Counted from the first letter of the stretch, positions 44,966-54,427 are shown. The stretch is DNA of 64,000 bases from Pantoea sp. alder81 (GCF_020179835.1 NZ_JAIUDA010000001.1:186001-250000), one strand, 5' to 3'. The notes: a model not told the origin generated them from the sequence alone. A program made the numbers and translations.

Positions 44966-45172
44966 GGCCGTAGCACCGCTGCTGCTGCCGGGCAGTCCTC
45001 GCGCCGCTGACGCGGTACCCTCGGCTTCCACGTCGTGCCTACGGATCGTTCGGGGATCGACCATCCCTGGTCGGCCCCGAACTGATCCACGTATCCCTGC
45101 GTGGATCTCCTGGCCCTACGTAAAAGCCTCAGCGCTGCGGATAGCCCTTGCAGCATCAGAGGTGCTACGGCC
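44966..45172 (-). repeat. Alpha element, second full copy, inverted relative to 23117-23323
   Basis: A 207-bp element with imperfect 23-bp terminal inverted repeats (GGCCGTAGCACC... at both ends on opposite strands). It matches the copy at 23117-23323 in reverse complement with very few differences. It begins about 43 bp after the HutH-like stop codon and contains the same internal hairpins. Confidence 0.8.
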
Positions 45173-45220
45173 TTTCACATCTGTGCCGTTTTTTACCACG
45201 CGCAATCAAGTTTATGAGCA

Positions 45221-45413
45221 GGCTGGGGGCGCAGGGGGGCAGGCAATCCGCAGCGCCGAGCAGAGTGAGTCTGCCAGGATAGCCCGCATGACGCGGGCGG
45301 AAGGCGGGGCGGCACAGGGATGTGCCATCCCCCGCCGTTCCGTGAGGCAGACGAACGAAGTGAGGGTAACGCGTCAGCGGCGCGAGGACGCCAGCCCCCC
45401 TGCGCCCCCAGCC
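45221..45413 (+). repeat. Beta element, second full copy, inverted relative to 22651-22843
   Basis: A 193-bp element bounded by GGCTGGGGGCG (45221) and CGCCCCCAGCC (ending 45413). It lies 48 bp from the alpha copy. Together they form the same alpha-beta composite seen at 22.65-23.32 kb, in opposite orientation. No credible gene lies in 44923-45528. Confidence 0.8.
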
Positions 45414-45483
45414 AGCGTTAACTCGGTTTTAAGCCAACCCGCATTTCAGCCTGCAATCCAAGCCTATGTTTCAAACTGAATTT

Positions 45484-45513
45484 GAACCGGAACCGGAACC
45501 GGAACCGGAACCG
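45484..45513. repeat. Hexanucleotide repeat, five copies of GAACCG
   Basis: Five perfect tandem GAACCG units lie 15 bp beyond the stop codon of the flavin reductase gene. Read through on the minus strand they would encode a short Gly-Ser-like or Gly-Phe-like tail, depending on frame, but they are outside the coding region as it stands. Confidence 0.9.
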
Positions 45514-45528
45514 CCAGCCTGCAAAAAA

Positions 45529-46158
45529 TTAACCCCGGCGTGCATCCGGGCGCACCAAATCAAACCGCAAATCCTCACTGATGCCGTAATACGCGGATGG
45601 GCCGCCGGCTCGCAGAATAGGTTGTGCCTTAGCGGTCTGGTAAATGCCATCTTCCAGCAAGGCTTCATCGATATGAATCGCCACCACTTCACCCAGCACC
45701 AGCCAACTCTCCAGTTCAATGCCTTGCACATCCTGCAGACGAATCAGCTGAGTCAGACGGCACTCAAAATTCACCGGGCTCTCTGCCACCATGCTGACGT
45801 TGACGTGCGAGGCAGCGATTGGTGTCAATCCTGCGAGTGCGAACTCATCTTGTTCGGGCGGCACAGAAGCAGAGCTTTCATTCATCGCTTCGGCGAGCGG
45901 GCGAGTGGCCAGATTCCAGACGAATTCTTTGCTCTCACTGATATTGCGCACGCTGTCCTTCCAGCCGCTGCTTGCAAAACCAATGATCGGCGGATGATAG
46001 TTAAAGCAGTTAAAGAAACTGTACGGAGCCAGATTGCGCTGTCCGCTGGCGCTCAGCGAACTCACCCAGCCAATCGGGCGAGGACCAACAATGGCGTTCA
46101 GCGGGTCGTGTGGTAAACCATGCCCGCTCCTTGGCTGATAAGTGTAACGTTGTCGCAT
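45529..46158 (-). CDS. Flavin reductase-like (FMN-binding split-barrel) protein
   Basis: A 209-residue protein of the flavin reductase domain family. The N-terminal NAIVGPRPIGWVSSLSASGQ, NLAPYSFFNCFNYHPPIIGF and DSVRNISESKEFVWNLATRP match the DIM6/NTAB-type flavoproteins of this group. Such proteins bind FMN and reduce or oxidise a small substrate; the substrate is unknown. ATG 46158 follows AGGAGCACTA, and an in-frame start 12 codons earlier is rejected. It is alone, between the repeat region and rlmF (divergent). Confidence 0.88.
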   Translation of the reverse strand: MRQRYTYQPRSGHGLPHDPLNAIVGPRPIGWVSSLSASGQRNLAPYSFFNCFNYHPPIIGFASSGWKDSVRNISESKEFVWNLATRPLAEAMNESSASVPPEQDEFALAGLTPIAASHVNVSMVAESPVNFECRLTQLIRLQDVQGIELESWLVLGEVVAIHIDEALLEDGIYQTAKAQPILRAGGPSAYYGISEDLRFDLVRPDARRG

Positions 46159-46390
46159 TAGTGCTCCTGGCTTGTCTGTTAAACTTCGCACCACAACGGC
46201 GTCATTGCTACCCGGTCACTGTCTTTAAGAAGCGCCAGTGGATGAGCACACCAGCATTGCTGTAGCACGAATGATATTGGACTCATTTTTGGGATATTAG
46301 GTTTAAATGCAATACAGATAATCGTGTAAGCGGATTGTGCGATGCCGCCATCCAGCGTATCTTACGCCCGCGCTACTATCCGGAGAATCT

Positions 46391-47317
46391 ATGAACAAGC
46401 CAACCGCCACCTCGCCATTTCATCCCCGTAATCGCCATCAGGGCCATTATGATTTTGCTGCTCTGACCGCTGCCCATCCGCCGCTGGCGGTAAAAGTGCG
46501 TCCAAATGGCTACGGCGAGCTGTCGGTGGATTTTGCCGATCCTGAAGCAGTGATGCTGCTCAATCAGGCGCTGATCAAACTGTTTTATAACCTCAACTGG
46601 CAGCAACCGGAAGGTTACCTCACGCCGCCAGTGCCGGGACGCGCCGATTATGTGCACGCGCTGGCCGATTTGCTGGCCAGTGACAACGGCGGCAACGTTC
46701 CGCGTGATGTCGATGTCATGGATATCGGTTGCGGTGCCAATTTGATCTATCCGTTGATCGGTCACGCTGAATACGGCTGGCGTTTCACAGGCACGGACAT
46801 CACGGCTGAGGCGATTACCGCTGCTAACCAAATCGTAGCCAGCAATCCCGGCTTACAGCGCGGTGTGCGCCTGCGTCGTCAGAAAGACGATTCTGCCATT
46901 TTCGCCGGTGTGGTGCATAAAAATGAGCGCTACCACGCGGTGCTGTGTAATCCACCGTTCCACGCTTCAGCGCAGGAAGCGGCGATGGTCGGTCAGCGTA
47001 AAACGCGCAATCTGGGTTTAGGGAAAAATGCACCGCTTAACTTTGGTGGTCAGCATAAAGAACTGTGGTGCGAAGGTGGCGAGCGTCAGTTCGTCGGCAA
47101 GATGATCGACGAAAGCGTGGCTTATGCCGATCGCATTGTCTGGTTTACCTCGCTGGTCTCACGCAAAGAGAATCTGCCTGCATTGCGCGACCAGTTGCGC
47201 GATCTCGATGTTGAGGAAGTGCGAATCATCGAGATGGCACAAGGGCAGAAACAAAGCCGCTTTATCGCCTGGACATTCCTGCCGCCAGCCGCGCGCACTA
47301 AACGCTTCGCGCGCTGA
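46391..47317 (+). CDS. rlmF: 23S rRNA (adenine(1618)-N(6))-methyltransferase RlmF
   Basis: A 308-residue SAM-dependent methyltransferase, the same length as E. coli RlmF (YbiN). It has the SAM motif VMDIGCGANLIYPLI (about residues 113-127), the N6-adenine motif NPPFHAS (about 190), and the conserved N-terminus HPRNRHQGHYDFAAL. It modifies A1618 of 23S rRNA. ATG 46391 follows CGGAGAATCT. It is convergent with ybiO as in E. coli. Confidence 0.97.
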   Translation: MNKPTATSPFHPRNRHQGHYDFAALTAAHPPLAVKVRPNGYGELSVDFADPEAVMLLNQALIKLFYNLNWQQPEGYLTPPVPGRADYVHALADLLASDNGGNVPRDVDVMDIGCGANLIYPLIGHAEYGWRFTGTDITAEAITAANQIVASNPGLQRGVRLRRQKDDSAIFAGVVHKNERYHAVLCNPPFHASAQEAAMVGQRKTRNLGLGKNAPLNFGGQHKELWCEGGERQFVGKMIDESVAYADRIVWFTSLVSRKENLPALRDQLRDLDVEEVRIIEMAQGQKQSRFIAWTFLPPAARTKRFAR

Positions 47318-47372
47318 ACCCAGGGTTTGCCCTGATCCGTCAGGATACTGGTGCGAGCTTAGCCCAAAATGC

Positions 47373-47404
47373 GGGAGCGAATCTGGCAGGCCAGTTCCGC
47401 TCCC
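47373..47404. terminator. Hairpin between convergent rlmF and ybiO
   Basis: GGGAGCG (47373-47379) and CGCTCCC (47398-47404) form an outer stem with an inner TGGC/CCAG-type pairing. It lies between two convergent genes; no long U-run follows on either side. Confidence 0.55.
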
Positions 47405-47412
47405 TGGTGACT

Positions 47413-49686
47413 CTACGATGGATTGGGCGGCGGTAAGGCTGCCAGCGTGGCCGCGGAACCCACATCGTTGCCGGTCTGCATCACTTCCACCGTTTGATGC
47501 GGCGCTTTGATTCCTGCGGCATCAAAATGCTTCTTCACCTTATCATCCAGCGCAAAGCGCACTGTCCACTGCTTCAGCGGTTGGGTGGTGAACGACACGC
47601 GTACGGTAAAGGATTGGTTAGTCAAGCCCACCAGCCCGGAAAAACTCGGTTCGCCAATCACCATGCCGCGAATATCCGGGTTCTCCAGCAACGCTTTCAC
47701 TGCCGCCTGCAAAGTCGCATTCACACGTTCGGTCTCTTCACTGCGGTCAACATCATAGTTGGCGACAAACGAGCCAATGCCGCGCACAAAGTTGGCGAAG
47801 GTGGTGATCGAAGACCAGGGAATGATGTGATACGCGCCGGTATCCTGACGCACGCCGACGGAACGAATCGACATGCGCTCAACCGTGCCGGTAATCGGGC
47901 CGATGGTCACCAGATCGCCGGTGTTCATGCCATTCTCAAACTGAATAAAGATACCGGTGATAATATCCTTCACCAGCGTTTGCGAACCGAACGACACCGC
48001 CAGACCGAGTGCACCGGCACCCGCCAGCAGCGGCGCGATGTTTACCCCCACTTCCGACAGCAAAATCATAATGGTGATGGTGCTGATCACCACCGCCAGC
48101 GCGTTACGGAACAGCGTCAGCAAGGTGCGCGTGCGTGCGCTGGGCATCGGTCTTCCATGCGAGTCTGAGGCCAGACGACTTTCGATCAGGCTGGCCAGCA
48201 GCGTCCAGCCAACGGCGGAAAGCAGCAAAATCATCACGATACGAATCAGCACATCCACCATCTTCTGCCCGGCGCCAAGCGTGAGCCAGTGCCAGAGATC
48301 AAACAGATTCCAGGCATTGAGCAGCAGCAGCAGGGTGGCGAACACGGTAATCACCCGCGCCAGTTTCAGCAGCGCTTTGACCCAGTCATTGACGCGTTTT
48401 TGCAGCTCCGGATAGTTACGCCGCAGATCCGGCGACAGCGTCAACGTCTTGCCAATCCAGCGCGTCAGCATGCCGGAAACCAGCGCGGCGATAACGATAA
48501 TAGCCAGGCTGCGCACCGTGGCGGACATCATGAACTTCAGGCTGTCACCCGGGTTGAAGATCGAGAACAGGAACAATGCGATAAAATAGGCGCTCGCCAG
48601 CCAATGCCACACCATTGCAAAGGCACGGATAAACAGGGCAAAGAAACTCATACTACGATCCGCCAAACGCGATAATTCGTCGTGGATATTGCGTCGATTA
48701 CGGAAAATCAGCCACAGCGCCCAGCCGGTCATAATGCACATGATCAGCACATTCACCAACGCGGCGATCTGCACATTCACCTGATTGCCGACGATCGGCA
48801 CCACCACCAGTAAACCATAACCAATGGTGCCGCTGAGCCAGCTAAGACGCGTGTTCCAGTAAGCGGCACGCGCATCGGAAAGATGGAAGAAGCGCAGCGT
48901 GGGGAAGCGTGGGCAGAATATCAATCGCAGCACCGCCTTGAAGAATTCAATCAACGCAAAGGCATTGAGGAACAGCCCTTGTTGATAGGCAATGGTGCGA
49001 TTGTTGTTGTGGTAGTTGTCGCTGATGATCTGGCCAACAAACAGCGTCAGTGCCAGAAGCACTAAGTCGAGCAGAAAGGCTACGACAATGGTGGCGGGCA
49101 GATGCAGCCACTTAGTGCGTTCCAGATTATGATTGCGCCCCCAGCGGCCCATGCGCTGCCACACGGGATACATCAACAGTCGCGTGAACCAGTAAAAAGC
49201 AAAAACGGCAGCGGCGAGTCCCGCGAAATACTTCAGTGCATTGAAGAAGGTTTGTTGATTAAAGGACTTGTGCGGCGCGCTGACGATGTTGTCGTGCAGT
49301 CTTACAAACTGCGAGGCGACAGCTCCCCCATATTCGCGTGTGACGTTGGTGACGCTCTCTAATACCGTAGGATCTTCCTGCTCGGCCTGTGGCGGAGCCA
49401 GTACCGGCTGTTCATTATTAGTTTTGCTGGTGGCGGCCTGACGCAGCTGATCGATCAACTCCTGACGCGAATCGTTATTCTCCAGGATATTGGCCAGCGC
49501 GGCATAAGCGGCTTTTTTATCTTCCAGGGTCGGCTCACCTTCAGCGGTGGTGCTGGCAGCAGGCGTTGAAGTTTGTTGGGCGGCGACGGCGGCCTGCGGC
49601 AGATTGACCGCGTCTGCGGTGGGAACGAGGAACAGACAGAGCAGCATCCATATGGTGAGGCACCATGATGGGCGGGCAAACGACAT
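47413..49686 (-). CDS. ybiO: Mechanosensitive channel YbiO (MscS family)
   Basis: A 757-residue inner-membrane protein. A signal-like N-terminus and a periplasmic region of about 110 residues are followed by about 10 membrane segments. The MscS pore helix and beta domain are near the C-terminus: GAGALGLAVSFGSQTLVKDI, then GIFIQFENGMNTGDLVTIG and GTVERMSIRSVGVR. In E. coli YbiO gives a conductance between MscS and MscL under some stresses. ATG 49686 is preceded by AAGGAGAAGGTC. Gene order ybiO-glnQ-glnP-glnH is as in E. coli. Confidence 0.96.
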   Translation of the reverse strand: MSFARPSWCLTIWMLLCLFLVPTADAVNLPQAAVAAQQTSTPAASTTAEGEPTLEDKKAAYAALANILENNDSRQELIDQLRQAATSKTNNEQPVLAPPQAEQEDPTVLESVTNVTREYGGAVASQFVRLHDNIVSAPHKSFNQQTFFNALKYFAGLAAAVFAFYWFTRLLMYPVWQRMGRWGRNHNLERTKWLHLPATIVVAFLLDLVLLALTLFVGQIISDNYHNNNRTIAYQQGLFLNAFALIEFFKAVLRLIFCPRFPTLRFFHLSDARAAYWNTRLSWLSGTIGYGLLVVVPIVGNQVNVQIAALVNVLIMCIMTGWALWLIFRNRRNIHDELSRLADRSMSFFALFIRAFAMVWHWLASAYFIALFLFSIFNPGDSLKFMMSATVRSLAIIVIAALVSGMLTRWIGKTLTLSPDLRRNYPELQKRVNDWVKALLKLARVITVFATLLLLLNAWNLFDLWHWLTLGAGQKMVDVLIRIVMILLLSAVGWTLLASLIESRLASDSHGRPMPSARTRTLLTLFRNALAVVISTITIMILLSEVGVNIAPLLAGAGALGLAVSFGSQTLVKDIITGIFIQFENGMNTGDLVTIGPITGTVERMSIRSVGVRQDTGAYHIIPWSSITTFANFVRGIGSFVANYDVDRSEETERVNATLQAAVKALLENPDIRGMVIGEPSFSGLVGLTNQSFTVRVSFTTQPLKQWTVRFALDDKVKKHFDAAGIKAPHQTVEVMQTGNDVGSAATLAALPPPNPS

Positions 49687-49782
49687 GACCTTCTCCTTGA
49701 GCAACGCACAGCGGCACAAGAGAAAAAGTATAGTCAGTGATGGAAGGTGAAGATTCTGAAAGGAAAATTCTTTACGGAAGAA

Positions 49783-49804
49783 GAGGCGGCTTTACAGCCG
49801 CCTC
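49783..49804 (-). terminator. Terminator of glnHPQ
   Basis: GAGGCGGCT (49783-49791), loop TTAC and AGCCGCCTC (49796-49804) form a perfect 9-bp stem directly after the glnQ stop. On the minus strand a TTCTTCC tail follows. Confidence 0.8.
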
Positions 49805-49809
49805 GTCAT

Positions 49810-50532
49810 TTATGACACGTGCTGCAGGAACTCGCGCAGACGATCGCTCGGTGGGTTGGTGATCAACTCATCCGGATTGCCATCTTCGGCGATGGTGCCT
49901 TTATCAATGAAGATCAGACGCGAAGCCACTTTCTGAGCGAAGCCCACTTCGTGCGTCACGATCACCATCGTCATGCCTTCTTCGGCCAGATCCTGCATCA
50001 CCTTGAGCACTTCATGGCGCAGTTCTGGATCGAGTGCAGAGGTTGGCTCATCAAACAGCATCATTTTCGGCTTCACCGCCAGCGCACGGGCAATCGCCAC
50101 GCGTTGCTGCTGGCCACCTGACAGTTCGGCAGGGAAGTGGTGCGCACGCTCGGCGAGGCCGACTTTACCCAACAGTTCACGTGCCAGTTTCTGTGCGTCG
50201 TCCTTCTTCGCACCGCGTACACGAATCGGGCCGAAAGCCACGTTATCCAGCGCACTCATCTGCGGGAAAAGATGGAACTGCTGGAACACCATGCCGGCTT
50301 CCTGGCGAATCAAGCGTTCGTCGACCTTAGGATCGTTCACCTTCATGCCATCAACAATCAGGTCACCGGTGGTGATCTCTTCCAGTTTGTTGATACAGCG
50401 CAGCAGGGTAGATTTACCTGAGCCCGATGGCCCGATAATCACCACCACTTCGCCCTGATTAATTTTCAGGTTAATGTCATGCAGGACTTTGGTCTGGCCG
50501 AAGTTTTTAGAGACGTTTTTAAATTCAATCAC
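49810..50532 (-). CDS. glnQ: Glutamine ABC transporter ATP-binding protein
   Basis: A 240-residue ATPase, the same length as E. coli GlnQ. It has Walker [25 protein letters not shown], Walker [13 protein letters not shown] and VTHEVGFA. It overlaps glnP by four bases (ATGA) and ends the glnHPQ operon. It energises high-affinity glutamine uptake. Confidence 0.97.
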   Translation of the reverse strand: MIEFKNVSKNFGQTKVLHDINLKINQGEVVVIIGPSGSGKSTLLRCINKLEEITTGDLIVDGMKVNDPKVDERLIRQEAGMVFQQFHLFPQMSALDNVAFGPIRVRGAKKDDAQKLARELLGKVGLAERAHHFPAELSGGQQQRVAIARALAVKPKMMLFDEPTSALDPELRHEVLKVMQDLAEEGMTMVIVTHEVGFAQKVASRLIFIDKGTIAEDGNPDELITNPPSDRLREFLQHVS

Positions 50533-51188
50533 AGGATTTTCACCTTCTTCTCAATACGGCGCAGTACAAAGCTCAACACCAAGGTAATAACCAGATAGAT
50601 AATCGCAACGGCACTCCAGATCTCCAGCGCGCGGAAGTTTCCGGCGATGATTTCCTGGCCCTGACGGGTCAGTTCCGCCACGCCGATCACGATAAACAGC
50701 GAGGTATCTTTTATACTGACGATCCACTGGTTACCAAGCGGTGGCAGCATACGACGCAGTGCCAGTGGCATGATGACGTAACGCAGAGTTTCACGACTTG
50801 ACAGGCCCAGCGCCAGGCCCGCTTCGCGGAAGCCTTTGTTGATCGACAGCACGGCACCACGCGTGATTTCCGCGATATAGGCACCGGAGTTAATCATGAT
50901 GGTGACCACGGCGGCAGTGAACGGATCGATGCGCAGGTCTGGGAAGGCCATCGGCAAGGCGAAGTAGATAAACATCACCTGCACCACGATTGGCGTACCG
51001 CGGATCAGTTCAATGAACACCAGCGCGAGATTATTTGTAATCCATCCGCCGTAGGCGCGGGCGAAACCGGCGACTAAGCCAATAAATAACCCGCCAACCA
51101 GGCCGAGTACGGAAATTATCAGGGTCATTTTGGCGCCTTCGATCAAAATCGGCAGGGCTGGCCAAATGACGCTCCAGTCAAACTCCAT
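50529..51188 (-). CDS. glnP: Glutamine ABC transporter permease
   Basis: A 219-residue permease with about five helices and the EAA loop [40 protein letters not shown] is the conserved segment. It is the only permease, so it works as a homodimer with GlnQ and GlnH. The gap to glnH holds an intercistronic hairpin that probably lowers glnPQ expression relative to glnH. Confidence 0.97.
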   Translation of the reverse strand: MEFDWSVIWPALPILIEGAKMTLIISVLGLVGGLFIGLVAGFARAYGGWITNNLALVFIELIRGTPIVVQVMFIYFALPMAFPDLRIDPFTAAVVTIMINSGAYIAEITRGAVLSINKGFREAGLALGLSSRETLRYVIMPLALRRMLPPLGNQWIVSIKDTSLFIVIGVAELTRQGQEIIAGNFRALEIWSAVAIIYLVITLVLSFVLRRIEKKVKIL

Positions 51189-51226
51189 GGTGTAACTCCA
51201 AAATCTGTTGCAATGGAAATGTAAAA

Positions 51227-51250
51227 AGCAGGGAGACTATGCTCCCTGCT
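51227..51250 (-). terminator. Intercistronic terminator/attenuator between glnH and glnP
   Basis: AGCAGGGAG (51227-51235) and CTCCCTGCT (51242-51250) pair perfectly over 9 bp, followed on the minus strand by TTTTTAC. Partial termination here would give more binding protein than membrane components, a common arrangement in binding-protein operons. Confidence 0.8.
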
Positions 51251-51273
51251 GGAAAAATCGGCTTAGGCCGGAA

Positions 51274-52020
51274 TTATTTTGGTTCGCTGCCGAACCATTT
51301 TTTATAAATTGTGTTGTAAGTGCCGTTGTCGCGCAGGGTTTTCAGCGCGCCATTAATCTGGTTACGCAGGTCATCGCTGCCTTTTGGCAGGGCGATACCA
51401 TACTGCTGAGCTTCGATAGACTCGCCAACCGCTTTGAAGCGACCTTTACCGGCGGTGTGAATGAAGTACAGGATGTTTGGTGTGTCGTGCAGAACGGCGT
51501 CAGCACGGTTGGTGCCTAACTCCATGTAAGCGTTATCGATGTTCGGGAACTGACGCAGGTCTTTGAATTTGATGTGCGCTTTCGCGTAATCAACTGAGCC
51601 CGTACCGCTCTTCACTGCCACGGTTTTACCGTTCAGGTCGTCGATGCCTTTGATGTTGTTTTCGTTCTCACGCACCATCACCAACAGACCACTTTTGTAG
51701 TAGCCGTCAGAGAAGTCGATGGCTTTTTTGCGCTCGTCGGTGATGGTGATACCGGCCAGTGCCACGTCAACGTTTTTGGTTTGCAGTGCTGGGATGATAC
51801 CGCTGAAATCCATTGGCTTCAGAGTGTAGTCCAGCTTCAGTTCTTTGGCGATAGCGGCCCACAGGTCGATATCGAAACCAACGTAATCGTTGCCCTGTTT
51901 GAATTCAAAAGGAACGAATGCGGTGTCGGTCGCAACAACCAGTTTCTTATCTGCTGCAGTGGAAGAAAGCGAGAAGGCCAGCGCCAGCGCGGCCACGGAG
52001 ACTTTAATCAAAGACTTCAT
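51274..52020 (-). CDS. glnH: Glutamine ABC transporter periplasmic binding protein
   Basis: A 248-residue protein, identical in length to E. coli GlnH, with a signal peptide (about residues 1-22, ...FSLSSTAA) and mature start [20 protein letters not shown]. The [20 protein letters not shown] and [13 protein letters not shown] stretches are the GlnH ligand region. The start is taken at the second of two adjacent ATGs, by alignment. A sigma-54-type promoter and an NtrC-like site lie upstream. Confidence 0.98.
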   Translation of the reverse strand: MKSLIKVSVAALALAFSLSSTAADKKLVVATDTAFVPFEFKQGNDYVGFDIDLWAAIAKELKLDYTLKPMDFSGIIPALQTKNVDVALAGITITDERKKAIDFSDGYYKSGLLVMVRENENNIKGIDDLNGKTVAVKSGTGSVDYAKAHIKFKDLRQFPNIDNAYMELGTNRADAVLHDTPNILYFIHTAGKGRFKAVGESIEAQQYGIALPKGSDDLRNQINGALKTLRDNGTYNTIYKKWFGSEPK

Positions 52021-52075
52021 CATTATTTTCCTTATTACCCTTCAGACCTGATGGCCTGATGTACGGCTATTCATA

Positions 52076-52092
52076 TGAAAAAATTATGCCAA
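52076..52092 (-). promoter_or_regulatory. Sigma-54 promoter of glnH
   Basis: On the minus strand this reads TTGGCATAATTTTTTCA, fitting the -24 GG / -12 GC-type consensus (TTGGCA...TTtCA) with correct spacing and resembling the E. coli glnHp2 promoter. It implies induction under nitrogen limitation. Confidence 0.7.
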
Positions 52093-52176
52093 CTTTTCAT
52101 TTTGCTCGAAATCAGCAGGATGCAGGGCCTGGCTGAAGCGATTTTGCTGTAGTCGAAAAGTCTGCACTAATATGAC

Positions 52177-52192
52177 TCACCAAAATAGTGCA
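52177..52192 (-). promoter_or_regulatory. NtrC (GlnG) enhancer site upstream of glnH
   Basis: On the minus strand TGCACTATTTTGGTGA matches the NtrC consensus TGCACtaaaaTGGTGCA in both half-sites except the last bases. It lies about 85 bp upstream of the -24 element, a normal enhancer distance. Confidence 0.65.
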
Positions 52193-52308
52193 TCGTGCTG
52201 TTGTGGTGCAGGCACAGTGTGCACCAAGGGCTTAGCAAGGGAAAGGCAGGATTAAGATTTTGTTAACGACGTCAAAAAAAGCACCAAAATGTTACAGACA
52301 TAAAAAAA

Positions 52309-52324
52309 GGCGGGATAACCCGCC
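52309..52324 (-). terminator. Terminator of dps
   Basis: GGCGGG (52309-52314), loop ATAA and CCCGCC (52319-52324), followed on the minus strand by a run of seven T residues (complement of 52302-52308). A classic intrinsic terminator 17 bp after the dps stop. Confidence 0.9.
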
Positions 52325-52340
52325 TTCGCTGTAACTGACA

Positions 52341-52844
52341 TTATTCGATGTTGGATTCGATGAACCACAGGAATTTATCCAAATCACGCGATGCCGCCGT
52401 GAAAATGTCTGCAGTGTCTTCATCGCTTACTTCACTGATGGCCTTACGCGTATCGTTCGCGACAATCGCGTAACGATCGGCCAGCGCTTTCAGGTGATCC
52501 TGAACGGTATGGATGTTGAGCGGATAGCTTTTTAATGGCGTCTTGTCGTTGACGATCTGAGTGGTACCCAGCGCCACGCCGCCAAGCTGTACAACACGCT
52601 CTGCAATGGTGTCCTGATGATCGGTGATGGCAGTACGGAATCCATCCAGCATTTCATGCACACCGATAAAGTTGGCACCGCGCATATTCCAATGCGCCTG
52701 CTTGGTGATCAGTGACAGATCAATAAACTCCACTACCAGACGGTTGAGCACCTCGATGGTCGCTTTCTTATCGCTATCAGCAACATCATTACGGGTGTAA
52801 ATGAGATCAGACGATTTAGTTTTAACCAGTTTTGCGGTACTCAT
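52341..52844 (-). CDS. dps: DNA-binding ferritin-like protein Dps
   Basis: A 167-residue protein, the same length as E. coli Dps and ending in the identical [17 protein letters not shown]. The ferroxidase residues are in [11 protein letters not shown] and [16 protein letters not shown]. The lysine-bearing N-terminus ([12 protein letters not shown]) is used for DNA binding. It protects DNA from oxidative and starvation stress by iron sequestration and condensation. The start is the second of two adjacent ATGs by alignment; GAGGAT precedes. Confidence 0.98.
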   Translation of the reverse strand: MSTAKLVKTKSSDLIYTRNDVADSDKKATIEVLNRLVVEFIDLSLITKQAHWNMRGANFIGVHEMLDGFRTAITDHQDTIAERVVQLGGVALGTTQIVNDKTPLKSYPLNIHTVQDHLKALADRYAIVANDTRKAISEVSDEDTADIFTAASRDLDKFLWFIESNIE

Positions 52845-53101
52845 CATTAATATCCTCTAATTGATGGTTGTCCTAATCAAGCACGGGAATAAGTATAGCA
52901 GCAGTTTTTGGCTGTGCCGGATTGTTTAAACCGATGACAGGAATAGATAAACCTTAATGTTGTTCGGGATTTGAGCGTTTTATGTATTTTTCAATTAAAA
53001 CAAGGATTTATGTTGTGTGTTAATTGCTTTTCAATGATGTTGCAAAATAATAACAAAACCGAAGGCGGTGATGAGAAAAAAGAGAATGAGAATGCTTATA
53101 T

Positions 53102-53129
53102 ATTCAGCCTGCAGCTTAACAGGCTGAAT
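53102..53129 (-). terminator. Terminator of rhtA
   Basis: ATTCAGCCTG (53102-53111) and CAGGCTGAAT (53120-53129) form a perfect 10-bp stem with an eight-base loop, 11 bp beyond the rhtA stop. A short A/T-rich tail follows on the minus strand. The rest of 52848-53101 is A/T-rich with no supported gene. Confidence 0.75.
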
Positions 53130-53139
53130 TTGGCATTAT

Positions 53140-54048
53140 TTATTGCGGATTATTAATATCCACTTCGCTTATTTTGGCACTCTTCTGTTTCATGGTGAGT
53201 GTCGAACCCGCCGACGCGGCGATAATCGCCAGCAGCGCGATCCACTGCTTCAGCGTCAGCAGCTCACCGAGGAACAGCATCCCTGAAAGTGCTGCCATCG
53301 CAGGTTCCAGACTCATCAGCGTGCCAAAGATGCGGGCTGGCAGGCGGGTTAGGGCCATCATCTCCAGTGAATAAGGAATCGCACTGGAGAGCAGGGCAAT
53401 AATCAGTGCCAGTGGCAGAATTTCCCAGTGCCAGATACCGGGTGCCGCAAAGGTTAACCCAAGCGGTACGAAAATTACCGAGGCAATCAGCGATCCCATG
53501 GCAACCGTCGCTGGACCATGTTCCGCACCGGCGCGTTGCCCTGCCAGAATATAGACCGCCCAGCAGGCACCGGCCCCCACTGCTAACAGCGCACCCAGCG
53601 GATCGATATGGCTGATGCCATCACCAATCGGCAGCAGGAACCATAAACCGATCACCGCCAGTAACACCCAAATGAAATCGAGCGGACGGCGCGCACCGGC
53701 CAATGCCAGGGTCAAAGGGCCCAGAAATTCCAAACCAACGGCGACGCCCAGCGGCACAGTACGAATAGATAAGTAGAAGAGATAGTTCATACAGCCAAGC
53801 GCCAGGCCGTACATCAATAGCGGTTTGCGCTGTGCAGAAGTGAACCGTAAACGCCACGGCTTAAAGATGATGCACAGAATCAGGGTGCCCAGTCCAAGGC
53901 GTAATGCGGTGATGCCGGGTGCCCCCACGCTGGGAAACAGCGATTTTGCCAGTGAAGCACCGCCCTGAAGCGAGAGCATAGCAATCAGTAGCACGGAAAT
54001 TGGGAACAAAACCGGGGCCATTTTGGCGTTCGTCAGAGGCGTAGACAT
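53140..54048 (-). CDS. rhtA: Threonine/homoserine exporter RhtA (EamA/DMT family)
   Basis: A 302-residue transporter with ten predicted helices and two EamA domains. LSLQGGASLAKSLFPSVGAP, YLFYLSIRTVPLG, ACWAVYILAGQRAGAEHGPA and PYSLEMMALTRLPARIFGTL match E. coli RhtA closely. It exports threonine, homoserine and some analogues. ATG 54048 is used; an ATG 11 codons upstream in frame is not supported by homology. Neighbours dps and ompX are as in E. coli. Confidence 0.96.
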   Translation of the reverse strand: MSTPLTNAKMAPVLFPISVLLIAMLSLQGGASLAKSLFPSVGAPGITALRLGLGTLILCIIFKPWRLRFTSAQRKPLLMYGLALGCMNYLFYLSIRTVPLGVAVGLEFLGPLTLALAGARRPLDFIWVLLAVIGLWFLLPIGDGISHIDPLGALLAVGAGACWAVYILAGQRAGAEHGPATVAMGSLIASVIFVPLGLTFAAPGIWHWEILPLALIIALLSSAIPYSLEMMALTRLPARIFGTLMSLEPAMAALSGMLFLGELLTLKQWIALLAIIAASAGSTLTMKQKSAKISEVDINNPQ

Positions 54049-54427
54049 CCTGTAATTCAATCCTGTAGTGATTAACAACACAGCAACAAAACGTCAGTGT
54101 AAAGGAATCTTCAGGAAATAAGGAGGCGTGTAAGAGGGAAAATAAATGCAGTGACAGCCTGGGAAATAACCGTTTTTCGGGCCATTTAAGTAAAGAAATG
54201 TCAGATTAGTTTAGGAATATCCTTAAAGGCATTATTTGTTGTCCGAAATATTGTTGCAGAAAGATGACGCTTTTTATAAGTAAAATGAATGACATAGGAA
54301 ACTTCATTAACTTTCTGTTACACCAAACAATCTGTTAGACAACAAATAGCGGGCAGAGTTTCTTGCTAATTTTTGTTATATTTTCAGGGTTGTCAGGAGA
54401 GAAGTATATTCACATTTGAGGTGGTTT
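54049..54427. promoter_or_regulatory. rhtA-ompX divergent intergenic region
   Basis: This 379-bp A/T-rich stretch contains no gene that I can support. ATTTGTTGTC (54234-54243) is an exact inverted match to GACAACAAAT (54338-54347), a 10-bp pair 94 bp apart in the long ompX leader or promoter region. The ompX Shine-Dalgarno is probably GAGGTGG at 54419-54425. Specific promoter elements are not certain. Confidence 0.4.

Noticed and set aside
44678..45479. Frames of 128 and 174 codons around the second repeat locus
   Set aside because: They are translations of the inverted alpha and beta elements and run antisense into the HutH-like gene.
52971..53156. 61-codon plus-strand frame between dps and rhtA
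   Set aside because: No ribosome binding site, A/T-rich, and it runs across the rhtA terminator hairpin into the rhtA 3' end.
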